64,000 nt of DNA, from NCBI GenBank assembly GCA_964569425.1, contig CAZMVD010000002.1, forward strand, positions 1 to 64,000. Reading direction: 5' to 3'. A program made the translations under genes and the position numbers. The notes below the pieces were generated by a model. The model worked only from the letters and a program-made list of their open reading frames with translations, was not told where the DNA came from and did not search any database. The stretch comes from JACQXM01 sp964569425. GTDB lineage: Bacteria > Planctomycetota > Phycisphaerae > UBA1845. Shown here piece after piece: positions 27,438 through 35,687 of the stretch (position 1 is its first letter; every line of letters begins with the position of its first letter).

Positions 27438-27891
27438 GGATGTTGTTGCCGGTTTGGTGCAAGCAGAGGTCCAGCCGGTTGTACAGCCCGTTGGCCGGGT
27501 TGTCGGTCTCCGTACCGGCATCGCGATCCAGTGCTCACTTTCCGCTGCGAGGAGGGCCGCGATGCGTCCCGCCGCCCGCCCAACGGGCACCGTGGCGCAA
27601 TACCTACACGACCAGGCGAAGACCAATCCCAGAAAGATTGCTGCCGCGGCGTCCCGTCCGATAAGAGCCTGCATGTCTACACTCGGGCGAATAGCGGTCA
27701 GCAGGGTCTGTCGCTCTCAGGTCGTGCCGACGAGGCGAGTCACACTTTCGCCGTCCGGCTTTCGCTCGGCAACCTTAAGGCTGATGGTCGGCAAGAAACC
27801 CTTGAATTCCTATGCGGTCCCTTGGTNNNNNNNNNNTTGTTCGCCGCACTTCGGGGAGCGGCCGGGCCTTCCTGTTTCTAAGAGGTGTGTC
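27438..27891. other. Gene-free stretch containing an assembly gap (27827-27836)
   Basis: Between rnpA and the large secreted protein. The ten N at 27827-27836 are a scaffold join. I looked for a yidD gene, expected after rnpA in many genomes, and did not find its conserved Cys/Pro motifs. Short protein-like phrases occur on the minus strand near 27440-27540 (NGLYNRLDLCLHQTGNN) but are broken by a stop and run into rnpA antisense, so I do not call a gene. Confidence 0.5.
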
Positions 27892-30800
27892 ATGGGTTGG
27901 TTTGGAGCCTTGCGCGTTGCTTCTGCGCTCTTGCTTTGCTCTCTCCCGGCGGTAACCGCCGTGGCCGCGCCCATTACATGGATCGGCGGCAACAACACGT
28001 GGATCGACAACGGCAGCACGGCCAACTGGAATCCGCCGGACGAACCCGACCCCGATGATGAGGCCATCTTCAACACCTCCAACTCCGTCAACATGGGTTC
28101 CCACAATTCGATCAGCGCACTGACCATGTCCGGCGGCATTGATCTGCTCACCAATGAATTCAACCTGACCGTGGGTGGGCTCGTACAGTTGACCGGAGCC
28201 AGTACCAACCTGCTCATCGGCGGTGCGGCGTCCGCGCTCAGCGCAGTCAACCTCACCATCAACAACGGCGGCATGGTCGAGCTGACCGGCGGCGCGCTCA
28301 CCGTTCTGCATGCCGACATCTTTCTCAACGGTAACGTGGCGATCAATGCGGGCGGCTCGCTCGCGGGCAATGGGACCTTGTCGTTGGACGCACCGCTCAT
28401 CGCCCTTGTGCTGCTCAACAACAACGGCACGCTCGCGGCTCTTTCGCGGCCGACCAATGTCCTTTTTCCGCCGCCGGTGGGGACGCTCGCCATCAACGCC
28501 GGCAGCGCGTCGGCCCGGGTCGATCTGGACGGGTCGGGCGAAAACGGCACGGTGAACGTGAATCGCAACCAGACGCTCGACGTGAACGTCTCCCTGAACG
28601 ACGATTTCAACGGGACGATGAACCTGTCCCAGAACACGATACTGGACATCAGCACGAACTGGACGTTCGGCGCCGGTGGTGTGATCAACGTGGACAACGG
28701 CGCCGTCGGGGGAATTCCCGGCGTGCCCGCCGGAACCACCACCATCGCCGGCGGGACGCTCACCCAATCGGGCGGAACGATGGTCGTCGTGGATACCGAC
28801 GGCACGCTCATCTTCACCGCGCCGTTCAGCATGAACGCGGGGACATTGACGAATCACGGCCTGACCATCTTCAACGGCAACACGATCATCGCCGCGGGCG
28901 CCAACTTCAGCCTCGCGTCGGCGGGTGCTGATTTTACCGTCGGGCCGGGCGTCACCATGACCATCAACCAGACCAACTTCGATTTCGACGGGCCCAATGC
29001 CGGAATTACGACCGTGACCGTGAACCCGCTCGGTCGGCTCAACGTCAACTCCAGCGACTACGATCTGGATCCGGGAGCCAACGGCTTCGATGGCGTCATC
29101 CACCTCAACAACGGCGATATCAGCATTCAGACGGCCGACGCCCGATTCGTGATGAACGGCGTCCTGAACATGCACTCCGACATGCCCGGGCAAGTCACGC
29201 AGTGGGATGGACAGCTCGTGGACATCGGCAACGACCTGATCGCGTCCGCCCAGCTCAACGTGACCGGGAATCAGGTCTCGCGGTTCGGCAGCGTGGTGCG
29301 GTTTCGATCCGACGCCAGCGTGAACGTGGCCCCGGGCGCCATTTTGGATTTCAACAACACGGTGAACTTCGAACCAGTCGGCATCGCCGGCCTCGGGCAG
29401 TTCACCGGTTCCGGCACGATGCAATTCAACGGCCCCGTGAATGTCAACGAAGCCACGACGCTAAACATGGTCGGCGGCACCGTCGACCTGGACGGCGTGG
29501 ACGCCACCGGCGATCTGGTCTCGATTAATGCGGCAATGGTGATCAACGCGGCCACGCTGACCAATTTCGGTCGCACGAACCCCGGCGGCGGCGTGAACGT
29601 CATTCACGTCGATGCGCTCAGCGCGGGCTCCACCGGCAGCTTGACCGTCAACCTCGATGACCCCAACGGCGCCTGGACCATCAATCCACAAGGAACGCTG
29701 GCGCTTTCCAATACCAACGCCCTGGCCACCCTTCTGGCGGGCTCGGACGTGACCCTCAACGGCTCATTGAACGTCGCGGGCATGGCCGGTACGGCCGCGC
29801 GCATCGATCTGGCCGGCGTGGCCAACCTGACGACCGCCTTTCCCAACGGGGGACTGTTGCTGCAAGGCGGAAGCCTGGCCAATCCGAACCGGATCGCAAA
29901 CGGCCTCGTCAATGGCCCGGGCGCATTGCGGGCCAGTTCCGGCCGGGCCCTGAATGGCTTTGGCACGATTAACGCGCGGATTGAGTTCGAGGGCACATCG
30001 GAGCTGATTGCCGAGAGCGGACAACTCAACGTGACGGGCATCGTGGCCGATGTGGGAACGATGCGCGTCATGGGTCCAGGGGCGGTACTCAGCGTGACCA
30101 ACTCGTTGTCGACTTCCGTCAGCAACAACGGCATCGTGCTTTCCGGGGGAACGCTGCAAGGGGGCACGATCACCGTCGCGACAATCGCTCAGGGAATTCG
30201 CGGCATCGGCACGGTGACCAACCCCATCGTCAACAACGGGGCGATCGAGGCGCAGGGCGGAACGCTGCAACTGACCAACCCCGCCAACGACTGGGACGGG
30301 GGGACAAACTCCGGACAACTGCGGGCCAGCGGCGGCGGGTCGCTGGAGATCTTCGACAACGCCGGAACCACGTTCGGCGGCAGCGTCATCGCCGTGGAAA
30401 ACTCTCTTGTCTTTGCCAGCGGCTTTGATCTCCATTTTTCATCGGGCTCGACCATCCAGCTTTCCGGCAGCAAGTTTCAATCTACGAACACGGCTCAATT
30501 CAACGGATCGGTTATTGTCTCGGCGGGCAATCCGTCGACCATCGAGATCGCTGTCAACCGGTTTCTCGACTTCGGCGCGACGAGCACCGTGACCCTCAAC
30601 GGCGACCTGCGACTGGTTTCCAACAACGCCGGCGTGGCCGCCGGAACGACTTTCTTTGGCAACGGTTCGCTGGTCGTCCCCGAGGGCAGCAATCTGATCG
30701 CGCAAGCGTCGTCGAACATCAACGTGCTGGTAGACGTGCACGGGCGTTTTTTCCCCGGTGGTTTTTTTGCGGCCGGCCGCGTCGACCTGCGGGATTATCA

Positions 30801-31308
30801 GCAGCGACCCACGGGGCTGCTGGAAGTTGATATCAGGGGAACGTCACTCAACGAGTTCGACCGCGTGGTGGTCAACGGTGACGTGGTTCTTGCCGGCGGA
30901 GTGCGGATTGCCTTCGGCGGAGGCTTTGTTCCCGCCGCGGGCGATGCCTTCACGGTCGTTTCGGGAATCAGTGTATCCGGCACCTTCGCCACGGTGGAAA
31001 CGGTTGGCCTGCCGTCCGGGTTGTCGCTCCAGGTGCAGTACGCCGCGAATTTTGTGCGTCTTCTGGTCCTTGAAAACATTCCCGGCGATCTTGATGGGGA
31101 CTTCGACGTCGACGCAACGGACTGGTCACATTTCTCGGCGTGCATGAACGGTCCGGGCGTCAACATTCCGCCGTTGTTCTGCCAGGTCGGCCATTTCTCG
31201 CGCTCGGACATCGATGGCGACGGCGATGTGGACCTTGCCGATTCCCGGCTCTTCCAGCGATGCTATGTGGGTTCGGGGGGAACCGGCGATCCAGCCTGCG
31301 CGAACTAG
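27892..31308 (+). CDS. Large secreted beta-helix (autotransporter-passenger-like) protein with dockerin-like end
   Basis: 1138 aa. Signal peptide 1-26 (LLLCSLPAVTAVAA). The mature protein begins WIGGNNTWIDNGSTANWNPP, the start motif of autotransporter-associated beta-helix repeats. It then continues as a long Asn/Gly/Thr-rich right-handed beta-helix with recurring LNGNVAINAGG-like rungs (about 100-1040). No outer-membrane beta-barrel is present. The end (about 1060-1138) is IPGDLDGDFDVDATDWSHF, then FSRSDIDGDGDVDLADSRLF, two EF-hand-like Ca loops of the planctomycete dockerin type. It is probably exported and displayed or secreted. The start ATG at 27892 lies 55 bases after the gap at 27827, so regulatory sequence may be missing. 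Confidence 0.82.
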   Translation: MGWFGALRVASALLLCSLPAVTAVAAPITWIGGNNTWIDNGSTANWNPPDEPDPDDEAIFNTSNSVNMGSHNSISALTMSGGIDLLTNEFNLTVGGLVQLTGASTNLLIGGAASALSAVNLTINNGGMVELTGGALTVLHADIFLNGNVAINAGGSLAGNGTLSLDAPLIALVLLNNNGTLAALSRPTNVLFPPPVGTLAINAGSASARVDLDGSGENGTVNVNRNQTLDVNVSLNDDFNGTMNLSQNTILDISTNWTFGAGGVINVDNGAVGGIPGVPAGTTTIAGGTLTQSGGTMVVVDTDGTLIFTAPFSMNAGTLTNHGLTIFNGNTIIAAGANFSLASAGADFTVGPGVTMTINQTNFDFDGPNAGITTVTVNPLGRLNVNSSDYDLDPGANGFDGVIHLNNGDISIQTADARFVMNGVLNMHSDMPGQVTQWDGQLVDIGNDLIASAQLNVTGNQVSRFGSVVRFRSDASVNVAPGAILDFNNTVNFEPVGIAGLGQFTGSGTMQFNGPVNVNEATTLNMVGGTVDLDGVDATGDLVSINAAMVINAATLTNFGRTNPGGGVNVIHVDALSAGSTGSLTVNLDDPNGAWTINPQGTLALSNTNALATLLAGSDVTLNGSLNVAGMAGTAARIDLAGVANLTTAFPNGGLLLQGGSLANPNRIANGLVNGPGALRASSGRALNGFGTINARIEFEGTSELIAESGQLNVTGIVADVGTMRVMGPGAVLSVTNSLSTSVSNNGIVLSGGTLQGGTITVATIAQGIRGIGTVTNPIVNNGAIEAQGGTLQLTNPANDWDGGTNSGQLRASGGGSLEIFDNAGTTFGGSVIAVENSLVFASGFDLHFSSGSTIQLSGSKFQSTNTAQFNGSVIVSAGNPSTIEIAVNRFLDFGATSTVTLNGDLRLVSNNAGVAAGTTFFGNGSLVVPEGSNLIAQASSNINVLVDVHGRFFPGGFFAAGRVDLRDYQQRPTGLLEVDIRGTSLNEFDRVVVNGDVVLAGGVRIAFGGGFVPAAGDAFTVVSGISVSGTFATVETVGLPSGLSLQVQYAANFVRLLVLENIPGDLDGDFDVDATDWSHFSACMNGPGVNIPPLFCQVGHFSRSDIDGDGDVDLADSRLFQRCYVGSGGTGDPACAN

Positions 31309-32000
31309 CGCCGCATGGTGCGAGTGCCTGGAGCGGCAGGGTCTGATGTCGTTTGAAAAGTAATCGTCTGGTCATGGACGATGGCGCTCGGCCGGGGCTG
31401 GCAGGAGGCGCCGTCATCGAGGGGGGTTTCGACGGCCGGGTCATCAACGCCGTCATGGCGTCCGTCGGGTGTACGCCCTCGAACAACACCGACGCCACCG
31501 CCGATACAATCGGCATATCTACCCCGTGACGCCCCATCCAGCCCGGAAGGCGCTTCGTAAAAAACCGTATACTCGCCAGGTCCCTGGGAAGGAAACTCGA
31601 AATGGTAATGGTGGCCGGGCTCGCACATGAGCGGAAGCACGTGGCACGCCGCGGGCGGGTTTGATCCAATCGAAAAGCCGCGAAAGCTGCCGCCGTATTC
31701 CGCGCTGATGTTTTCCGGCGTGATCGTCCCGCTTTCCGGCAGCGCGATCGATACGCTGGTCAATTCGATGTTCGCGGTCAACACGATGGTGATCTGCTGC
31801 GCGTCATCGACCAGAAACACCGTCTGGCCGCTCGTTTCATTGGGCAGCAGCCGTACCAGGTCGACGCGCACATCGACTATCACCGGTTCCACCACTTCTG
31901 CCCGCGCGCACGCACCGGGACAAATGAACAGCGACAAGTATACAACCACGATAAGCAAACGCTGCGATAGAACTGTGTTTTCAAGTTGACGCAATCTCAT
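31305..32000 (-). CDS. Exported protein of unknown function, 3' end replaced by a foreign segment
   Basis: 231 aa as read. Residues about 1-34 are a signal peptide (LLIVVVYLSLFICPGACARA). The body (about 35-156) is beta-rich and natural-looking (VVEPVIVDVRVDLVRLLPNE, TIVLTANIELTSVSIALPES, GHHYHFEFPSQGPGEYTVFYEA). From about residue 157 the frame runs out of phase through a 100-bp copy of the gpsA 3' end (31434-31533), then through unrelated sequence to a stop overlapping the convergent beta-helix gene. The native C terminus is therefore lost. Its ATG overlaps the stop of the upstream lipoprotein (ATGA), so the pair is translationally coupled. Confidence 0.6.
   Translation of the reverse strand: MRLRQLENTVLSQRLLIVVVYLSLFICPGACARAEVVEPVIVDVRVDLVRLLPNETSGQTVFLVDDAQQITIVLTANIELTSVSIALPESGTITPENISAEYGGSFRGFSIGSNPPAACHVLPLMCEPGHHYHFEFPSQGPGEYTVFYEAPSGLDGASRGRYADCIGGGVGVVRGRTPDGRHDGVDDPAVETPLDDGASCQPRPSAIVHDQTITFQTTSDPAAPGTRTMRR
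31434..31533 (-). repeat. Displaced 100-bp copy of the gpsA 3' region
   Basis: Matches 34386-34485 inside gpsA with 94 of 100 bases identical and no gaps. In the minus-strand gpsA frame it still reads GVDMPIVSAVASVLFEGVHP, then TDAMTALMTRP, the GpsA C-terminal region, with no start or upstream gpsA sequence. It is in the same orientation as gpsA and sits 2952 bp downstream of it, at the far end of the duplicated lipoprotein cluster. Confidence 0.9.
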
Positions 32001-32734
32001 GGTTCGCCTCGACGGAAGCCCGCAACAAGTTCCTCAACCGGCACAACGCAAAAATATACCCCTCCACCTTCTAGCTGATTGGCATTGTACAGCACATACG
32101 ATTCGTCGTCCGTCCAACCTATAAACGTGCGATCGAAGTTCCTTCCTCCGACGCCGAGGCGAAGAGCCGGCCCGATGGGATCTCCAGTTTCTATCGAAAA
32201 AAGCTGATGGTAGTGTTGCCCTGAAGCAGCCCCGAACAATGTTCTAAACCCATTCGTTGAGAGCACGGCCGCCACCGGCAGCTTTGGCGCGTCGTCCATA
32301 TCTAAGGCGGTACCGCCCACTACCGATACGGCACGTCCATTGAACAGCAATTGATCACCAAGTACTTGTAAAGGGCCCTCCTCAAACACGCTGTCGCAGC
32401 ACAATTGAATCGGAGTTGTAGAACTATCCCACACATCGTCATCCACCATTACGACTCGGTTATCTAATGCGTTGAACCGATAAACTCCTTGTTGGTGCGG
32501 CTGTGCGTCATCCATTCCATCTCGACGGTCTTGCTGAAGGTCTTCGATCGTTTGCGTCGTCATCAGGAAGCCTCCTTCTCCATCAGGCCGCAGCCACAAC
32601 ACCGAGCCTCTCCAGACAGGATCAAAACAAGGCACGTCGGACAATCCACCGTCCAGTGAATTTAGACAGCCGTTGAATAGACAGACCAAGCCGGCGATCG
32701 CAATTGCACACAATTGACTTCGTACAACCATCAT
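31997..32734 (-). CDS. Lipoprotein, paralogue of the gene at 32995-33738
   Basis: 245 aa. ATG at 32734 after GAGAGGG. Signal with lipobox FNGC (Cys23). The body shares long blocks with the 32995-33738 product: LDGGLSDVPCFDPV versus SDGGASDVPCFEPV, the WLRPDGEGGFLMT block, ALDMDDAPKLPVAAVLSTNG and LGVGGRNFDRTFIGWTDDES. Family unknown to me; the FIGWTDDE...VLY pattern suggests a beta-sheet or propeller-like repeat. Stop overlaps the start of the next gene (ATGA). Part of a tandem duplication of a small secreted module. Confidence 0.72.
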   Translation of the reverse strand: MMVVRSQLCAIAIAGLVCLFNGCLNSLDGGLSDVPCFDPVWRGSVLWLRPDGEGGFLMTTQTIEDLQQDRRDGMDDAQPHQQGVYRFNALDNRVVMVDDDVWDSSTTPIQLCCDSVFEEGPLQVLGDQLLFNGRAVSVVGGTALDMDDAPKLPVAAVLSTNGFRTLFGAASGQHYHQLFSIETGDPIGPALRLGVGGRNFDRTFIGWTDDESYVLYNANQLEGGGVYFCVVPVEELVAGFRRGEP

Positions 32735-32758
32735 AATGCATCCCTCTCAAGCATTCGA

Positions 32759-32998
32759 TTATGGGCAGCCCTGCGATACTGTTCTGAGTGGGCGCAAATC
32801 ACCATAGAGCTGGTCCCGTTGAATGAGGTATGGGACAATCTCATGCGCCACGCTTGAATTCGCGATGTTGGCGTGAGTACGGCCCTGCGCGCCGAGGTAG
32901 GGACCGAGTTTCACGCTGCGATCCGCGTATTTTTTGGGCCCCCGGGCCCGGGAAGGTGGAATGAAGACGTCGTTCTTGATTTGATTCAACGATTTCAT
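32759..32998 (-). CDS. 79-aa protein, short paralogue of the C-terminal domain of the 33762-34250 product
   Basis: Starts with ATG overlapping the stop of the upstream lipoprotein gene by four bases (32995-32998). From residue 6 it aligns nearly throughout with the last 75 residues of the 162-aa product at 33762-34250: NDVFIPPSRARGP, then LGPYLGAQGRTHANIAN, then EIVPYLIQRDQLYGDLRP and VSQGCP at the end. It lacks the roughly 88-residue N-terminal part of that protein. It may be a working domain-only copy kept by translational coupling, or a remnant of the duplication. I do not recognise the family. Confidence 0.55.
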   Translation of the reverse strand: MKSLNQIKNDVFIPPSRARGPKKYADRSVKLGPYLGAQGRTHANIANSSVAHEIVPYLIQRDQLYGDLRPLRTVSQGCP

Positions 32999-33738
32999 GG
33001 CTGTTCCTCGCGCAAGTCCGCAAGAAGATCCCCAACAGAAACGACACAAAACCGCAGTCCGGCATCCAGCCGATTGCTTCGGTAGAGCACGTGCAATTCG
33101 TCATCCGTCCACCCAATGAAAGTGCGGTCAAAGTTCCGTCCCCCCACACCCAACCGCACCGCCGGACCTATCGGCCGTCCATTCTCCTTTGAGAATAATT
33201 GATGGTAATGCTGCCCTGTTGCGGTCCCGAACCACATCCTGGATCCGTTTGTAGAGAGTACCGCCGCAACTGGCAGCGTCGGCGCGTCGTCCATGTCCAA
33301 GGCCCTTCCACCAACTACGGGGACCGTTCGGCCCTCAAATATCAGCCGATCCTCCACGAGTTGCAACGGGCCGTCCTCAATCAGACTCGGGCAGCAGTCC
33401 TGGAGCGGGGTCGCAGCAGTGTCCCACACGGGTCCGTCAACGACGACAAACTTGTTCAAGGAAACATCAAAACGATAAACGCGCGGGTCGTGCGGTTGCG
33501 CGTCCACACTTCCGTCCTCAATATCCGCAAGGATATCCCCGCGACTCTGCCAGGTCATCAGGAACCCACCCTGCCCGTCAGGCCGCAGCCATAATCGAAG
33601 GGGAACATCTCCCTCCACAACCGGCTCAAAACAGGGAACGTCCGAAGCTCCGCCGTCCGACCCAATCGAACAACCGCCGAAGGCGCATGCGAGTCCCACA
33701 ATCACACTTGCGAACAATAGTCGCTGTCCTGCTCCCAT
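32995..33738 (-). CDS. Lipoprotein, paralogue of the gene at 31997-32734
   Basis: 247 aa. The second of two nearby ATGs (33738) is chosen since GAGGAA lies nine bases before it and directly abuts the first. Signal with lipobox FGGC. The body is homologous to the 31997-32734 product over its whole length (CFEPVVEGDVPLRLWLRPDG, DMDDAPTLPVAAVLSTNG, GVGGRNFDRTFIGWTDDE, then a Cys-containing FCVVSVGDLLADLREE end). Two Cys pairs (DVPCF, LQDCCPS) are shared, suggesting disulfides in the periplasm. It heads the first of the two coupled gene pairs. Confidence 0.72.
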   Translation of the reverse strand: MGAGQRLLFASVIVGLACAFGGCSIGSDGGASDVPCFEPVVEGDVPLRLWLRPDGQGGFLMTWQSRGDILADIEDGSVDAQPHDPRVYRFDVSLNKFVVVDGPVWDTAATPLQDCCPSLIEDGPLQLVEDRLIFEGRTVPVVGGRALDMDDAPTLPVAAVLSTNGSRMWFGTATGQHYHQLFSKENGRPIGPAVRLGVGGRNFDRTFIGWTDDELHVLYRSNRLDAGLRFCVVSVGDLLADLREEQP

Positions 33739-33761
33739 TAGTGGCATTCCTCAAGATCGGG

Positions 33762-34250
33762 TCACGGGCATGCTTGCGAGACTCTTCCGAACGGACGCAG
33801 GTCACCATAAAGCTGATCTCGCTGAATCAGGTACGGCACGATCTCCTCGGCCACACCTGCATTGGCGATGTTCGCATGCGTGCGGCCCTGCGCGCCGACA
33901 TAGGGACCGAGCCGTATGCTACGGATCGCGTATTCACCCGGTCCCCGCGCCCGGCTGGGCGGGATGAACACGTCATTCCTGATTTCCGGATGCCAGTTCA
34001 GATTGGTGATCTCAATGCACGGCAGGAAAAGGCACCACCGCCAAGTTACTTTGAAGCGGTAGCCCGTTCGCCCGGAAATCTGATAAAAGGCGTTGGCGAG
34101 CCGGTCCAGGAAACACCACTCATAGAGAAACTGCGGCAAGTTAAACCACTGTTTTAGCGACGCAGCCTCGTCCGTCCCGCAGTCAATGCGCCCGTTGCCG
34201 TTGAGGTCCATGTCTGCCGCGGTGGAAATCGTCAAGATGCGGTGCGACAT
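33762..34250 (-). CDS. 162-aa protein with an Asp-rich N-terminal loop, unknown function
   Basis: Start at 34250 (MSHRILTI) is the best available, without a strong ribosome site. Residues about 13-24 are ADMDLNGNGRID, an EF-hand/dockerin-like Ca loop, followed by CGTDE. The middle is Trp/Phe-rich (LKQWFNLPQFLYEWCFL). The last 75 residues form the NDVFIPPSRARGP to LIQRDQLYGDLRP domain duplicated at 32759-32998. It lies 62 bases after gpsA in the same direction. The abrupt dockerin-like start suggests it may itself be the 3' part of a once longer secreted protein. Confidence 0.5.
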   Translation of the reverse strand: MSHRILTISTAADMDLNGNGRIDCGTDEAASLKQWFNLPQFLYEWCFLDRLANAFYQISGRTGYRFKVTWRWCLFLPCIEITNLNWHPEIRNDVFIPPSRARGPGEYAIRSIRLGPYVGAQGRTHANIANAGVAEEIVPYLIQRDQLYGDLRPFGRVSQACP

Positions 34251-34312
34251 GATGGCAATCCCTGGAAAAAAGGCACCCGCTCGAGGGGCGGAAGGGAGCG
34301 CGCCGGGCCTGG

Positions 34313-35374
34313 TCAGCCACGTCCGGCCGATCCCACGCTGAATTCGCCAACGGTTACTGCGGAATCGTCCGACTCCGCGCGCAGCGGCCGGGTCATCAAC
34401 GCCGTAATCGCGTCCGTCGGGTGTACGCCCTCGAACAACACCGACGCCACCGCCGATACAATCGGCATCTCCACCCCATAACGCCGCGCCAACTCCAACA
34501 CGCTCCGCGTGGTCGCAATACCCTCGATGACCGACCGTGTCGAAGCCGTTACCTCTGCGGCCGTGGCGCCGCGCCCAATTTGCTCCCCCGCGCTGCGGTT
34601 CCGCCCGATGCGTGACACGCACGTGGTGAACAAATCACCCACGCCCGCCAGCCCGCGAAACGTATCCGGCTTCGCCCCCATCGCCGCCCCCAGCCGGGCG
34701 ATTTCGACCACGCCGCGCGTCAGCAGCGATGCCTTGGCGTTGTCCCCCGCGCCCAATCCATCGCACATCCCCGCGGCCAGTGCGATGACGTTCTTCACCG
34801 CCCCCGCCAGCTCCACGCCCAGCAGATCCGCACTGGTGTACACCCGAAAAAAGGACGAACTGAACGCCCGCTGCACGCCCTCCGCGACCGACGCAACTTC
34901 GGAGGCCGCCACCACGCTGGCCGGTTTGCGCGCCGCCACCTCCGGCGCAATGCTCGGACCCGACAGGCAGGCCAGCGGGTTGGTGCTCAGGCAATCGCGA
35001 AGTATGGCCGTGGGGAGCTTCAGCGTATCCAGCTCCAATCCCTTAGCCGTGCTCACCACCGGCACCGACCGCGGCGTTGCCCGCGCCAGGCGCTTCCAGA
35101 CCGCACGCATGTACTGCGTGGGTACCGCGGAAACGACCAGCTCGGGCCGTCCGGCAAATGCCGCGTCGTCGTCGCTGACCAGGCGAAGCGAATCGGGAAA
35201 ACGAAAACCGGGCAGGTACCGGCGATTTTCTCCGTCGCGCGTCAACGCGGCGACGTGTTCAGCAGAAATCCCCCAAAGCGTGACCTGCTCGCCGCGTTCA
35301 CAAAGCAGCAGGGCGCAGAGCGTCCCCATGGCCCCGTCGCCGATCACCGTCACTTGATTGAATACCGAAGACAT
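34313..35374 (-). CDS. gpsA: Glycerol-3-phosphate dehydrogenase [NAD(P)+]
   Basis: 353 aa; makes sn-glycerol 3-phosphate from dihydroxyacetone phosphate for phospholipid synthesis. NAD-binding VTVIGDGAMGTLCALLL (an Asp in place of the first usual Ala), then VSTAKGLELDTL, LSGPSIAPEVA, and the catalytic-lysine segment GVELAGAVKNVIALAAGMCD with GLGAGDNAKASLLTRG. The C terminus PIVSAVASVLFEGVHPTDAI is the segment copied at 31434-31533. The last 20 or so residues (SDDSAVTVGEFSVGSAGRG) are non-conserved. Start MSSVFNQV chosen inside a slightly longer frame. Confidence 0.94.
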   Translation of the reverse strand: MSSVFNQVTVIGDGAMGTLCALLLCERGEQVTLWGISAEHVAALTRDGENRRYLPGFRFPDSLRLVSDDDAAFAGRPELVVSAVPTQYMRAVWKRLARATPRSVPVVSTAKGLELDTLKLPTAILRDCLSTNPLACLSGPSIAPEVAARKPASVVAASEVASVAEGVQRAFSSSFFRVYTSADLLGVELAGAVKNVIALAAGMCDGLGAGDNAKASLLTRGVVEIARLGAAMGAKPDTFRGLAGVGDLFTTCVSRIGRNRSAGEQIGRGATAAEVTASTRSVIEGIATTRSVLELARRYGVEMPIVSAVASVLFEGVHPTDAITALMTRPLRAESDDSAVTVGEFSVGSAGRG

Positions 35375-35428
35375 GATGCCGACCACGTGGCGCCGCCGGT
35401 CTCACACCCCGGCGACGCATAGCGCCAA

Positions 35429-35608
35429 CTAGGGAACGAGGTTGAACGCGCCGAACACGATTCCCGAAATCAGGTTGTTGATGACCGCAGTCGTTAACGA
35501 GGCGGCCAATGCGCTGAAGTCCACCGCGCACCCGCCCGTTTGGAAAATCATACCGGCCGCACAAACGGAGGTCAGGCCCTTCAGCATCGACCGCATGGAC
35601 TTGTTCAT
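35429..35608 (-). CDS. 59-aa lipoprotein, same length and layout as the one in the pst operon
   Basis: 59 residues: basic start, hydrophobic core, lipobox region FQTGGC (Cys27), then a hydrophobic amphipathic tail VDFSALAASLTTAVINNLIS to VPstop. AGAGAGAG precedes the ATG by a few bases. The gene at 1374-1553 also encodes 59 residues, with FQVAGCA at the same place and NN in the tail. Function unknown. It is located between gpsA and an SH3-domain protein, all on the minus strand. Confidence 0.65.
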   Translation of the reverse strand: MNKSMRSMLKGLTSVCAAGMIFQTGGCAVDFSALAASLTTAVINNLISGIVFGAFNLVP

Positions 35609-35687
35609 GACGATTCTCTCTCTGGCTTGCCGCCAATTTCGCCGACGTAACCGGCAGCCGAGCCAGTCACCCCGCTCGACAGCCGCT

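Noticed and set aside
27438..27660. yidD after rnpA, or a minus-strand gene antisense to the rnpA end
   Set aside because: No YidD Cys/Pro motifs; the protein-like minus-strand phrase is short, preceded by a stop and runs into rnpA antisense.
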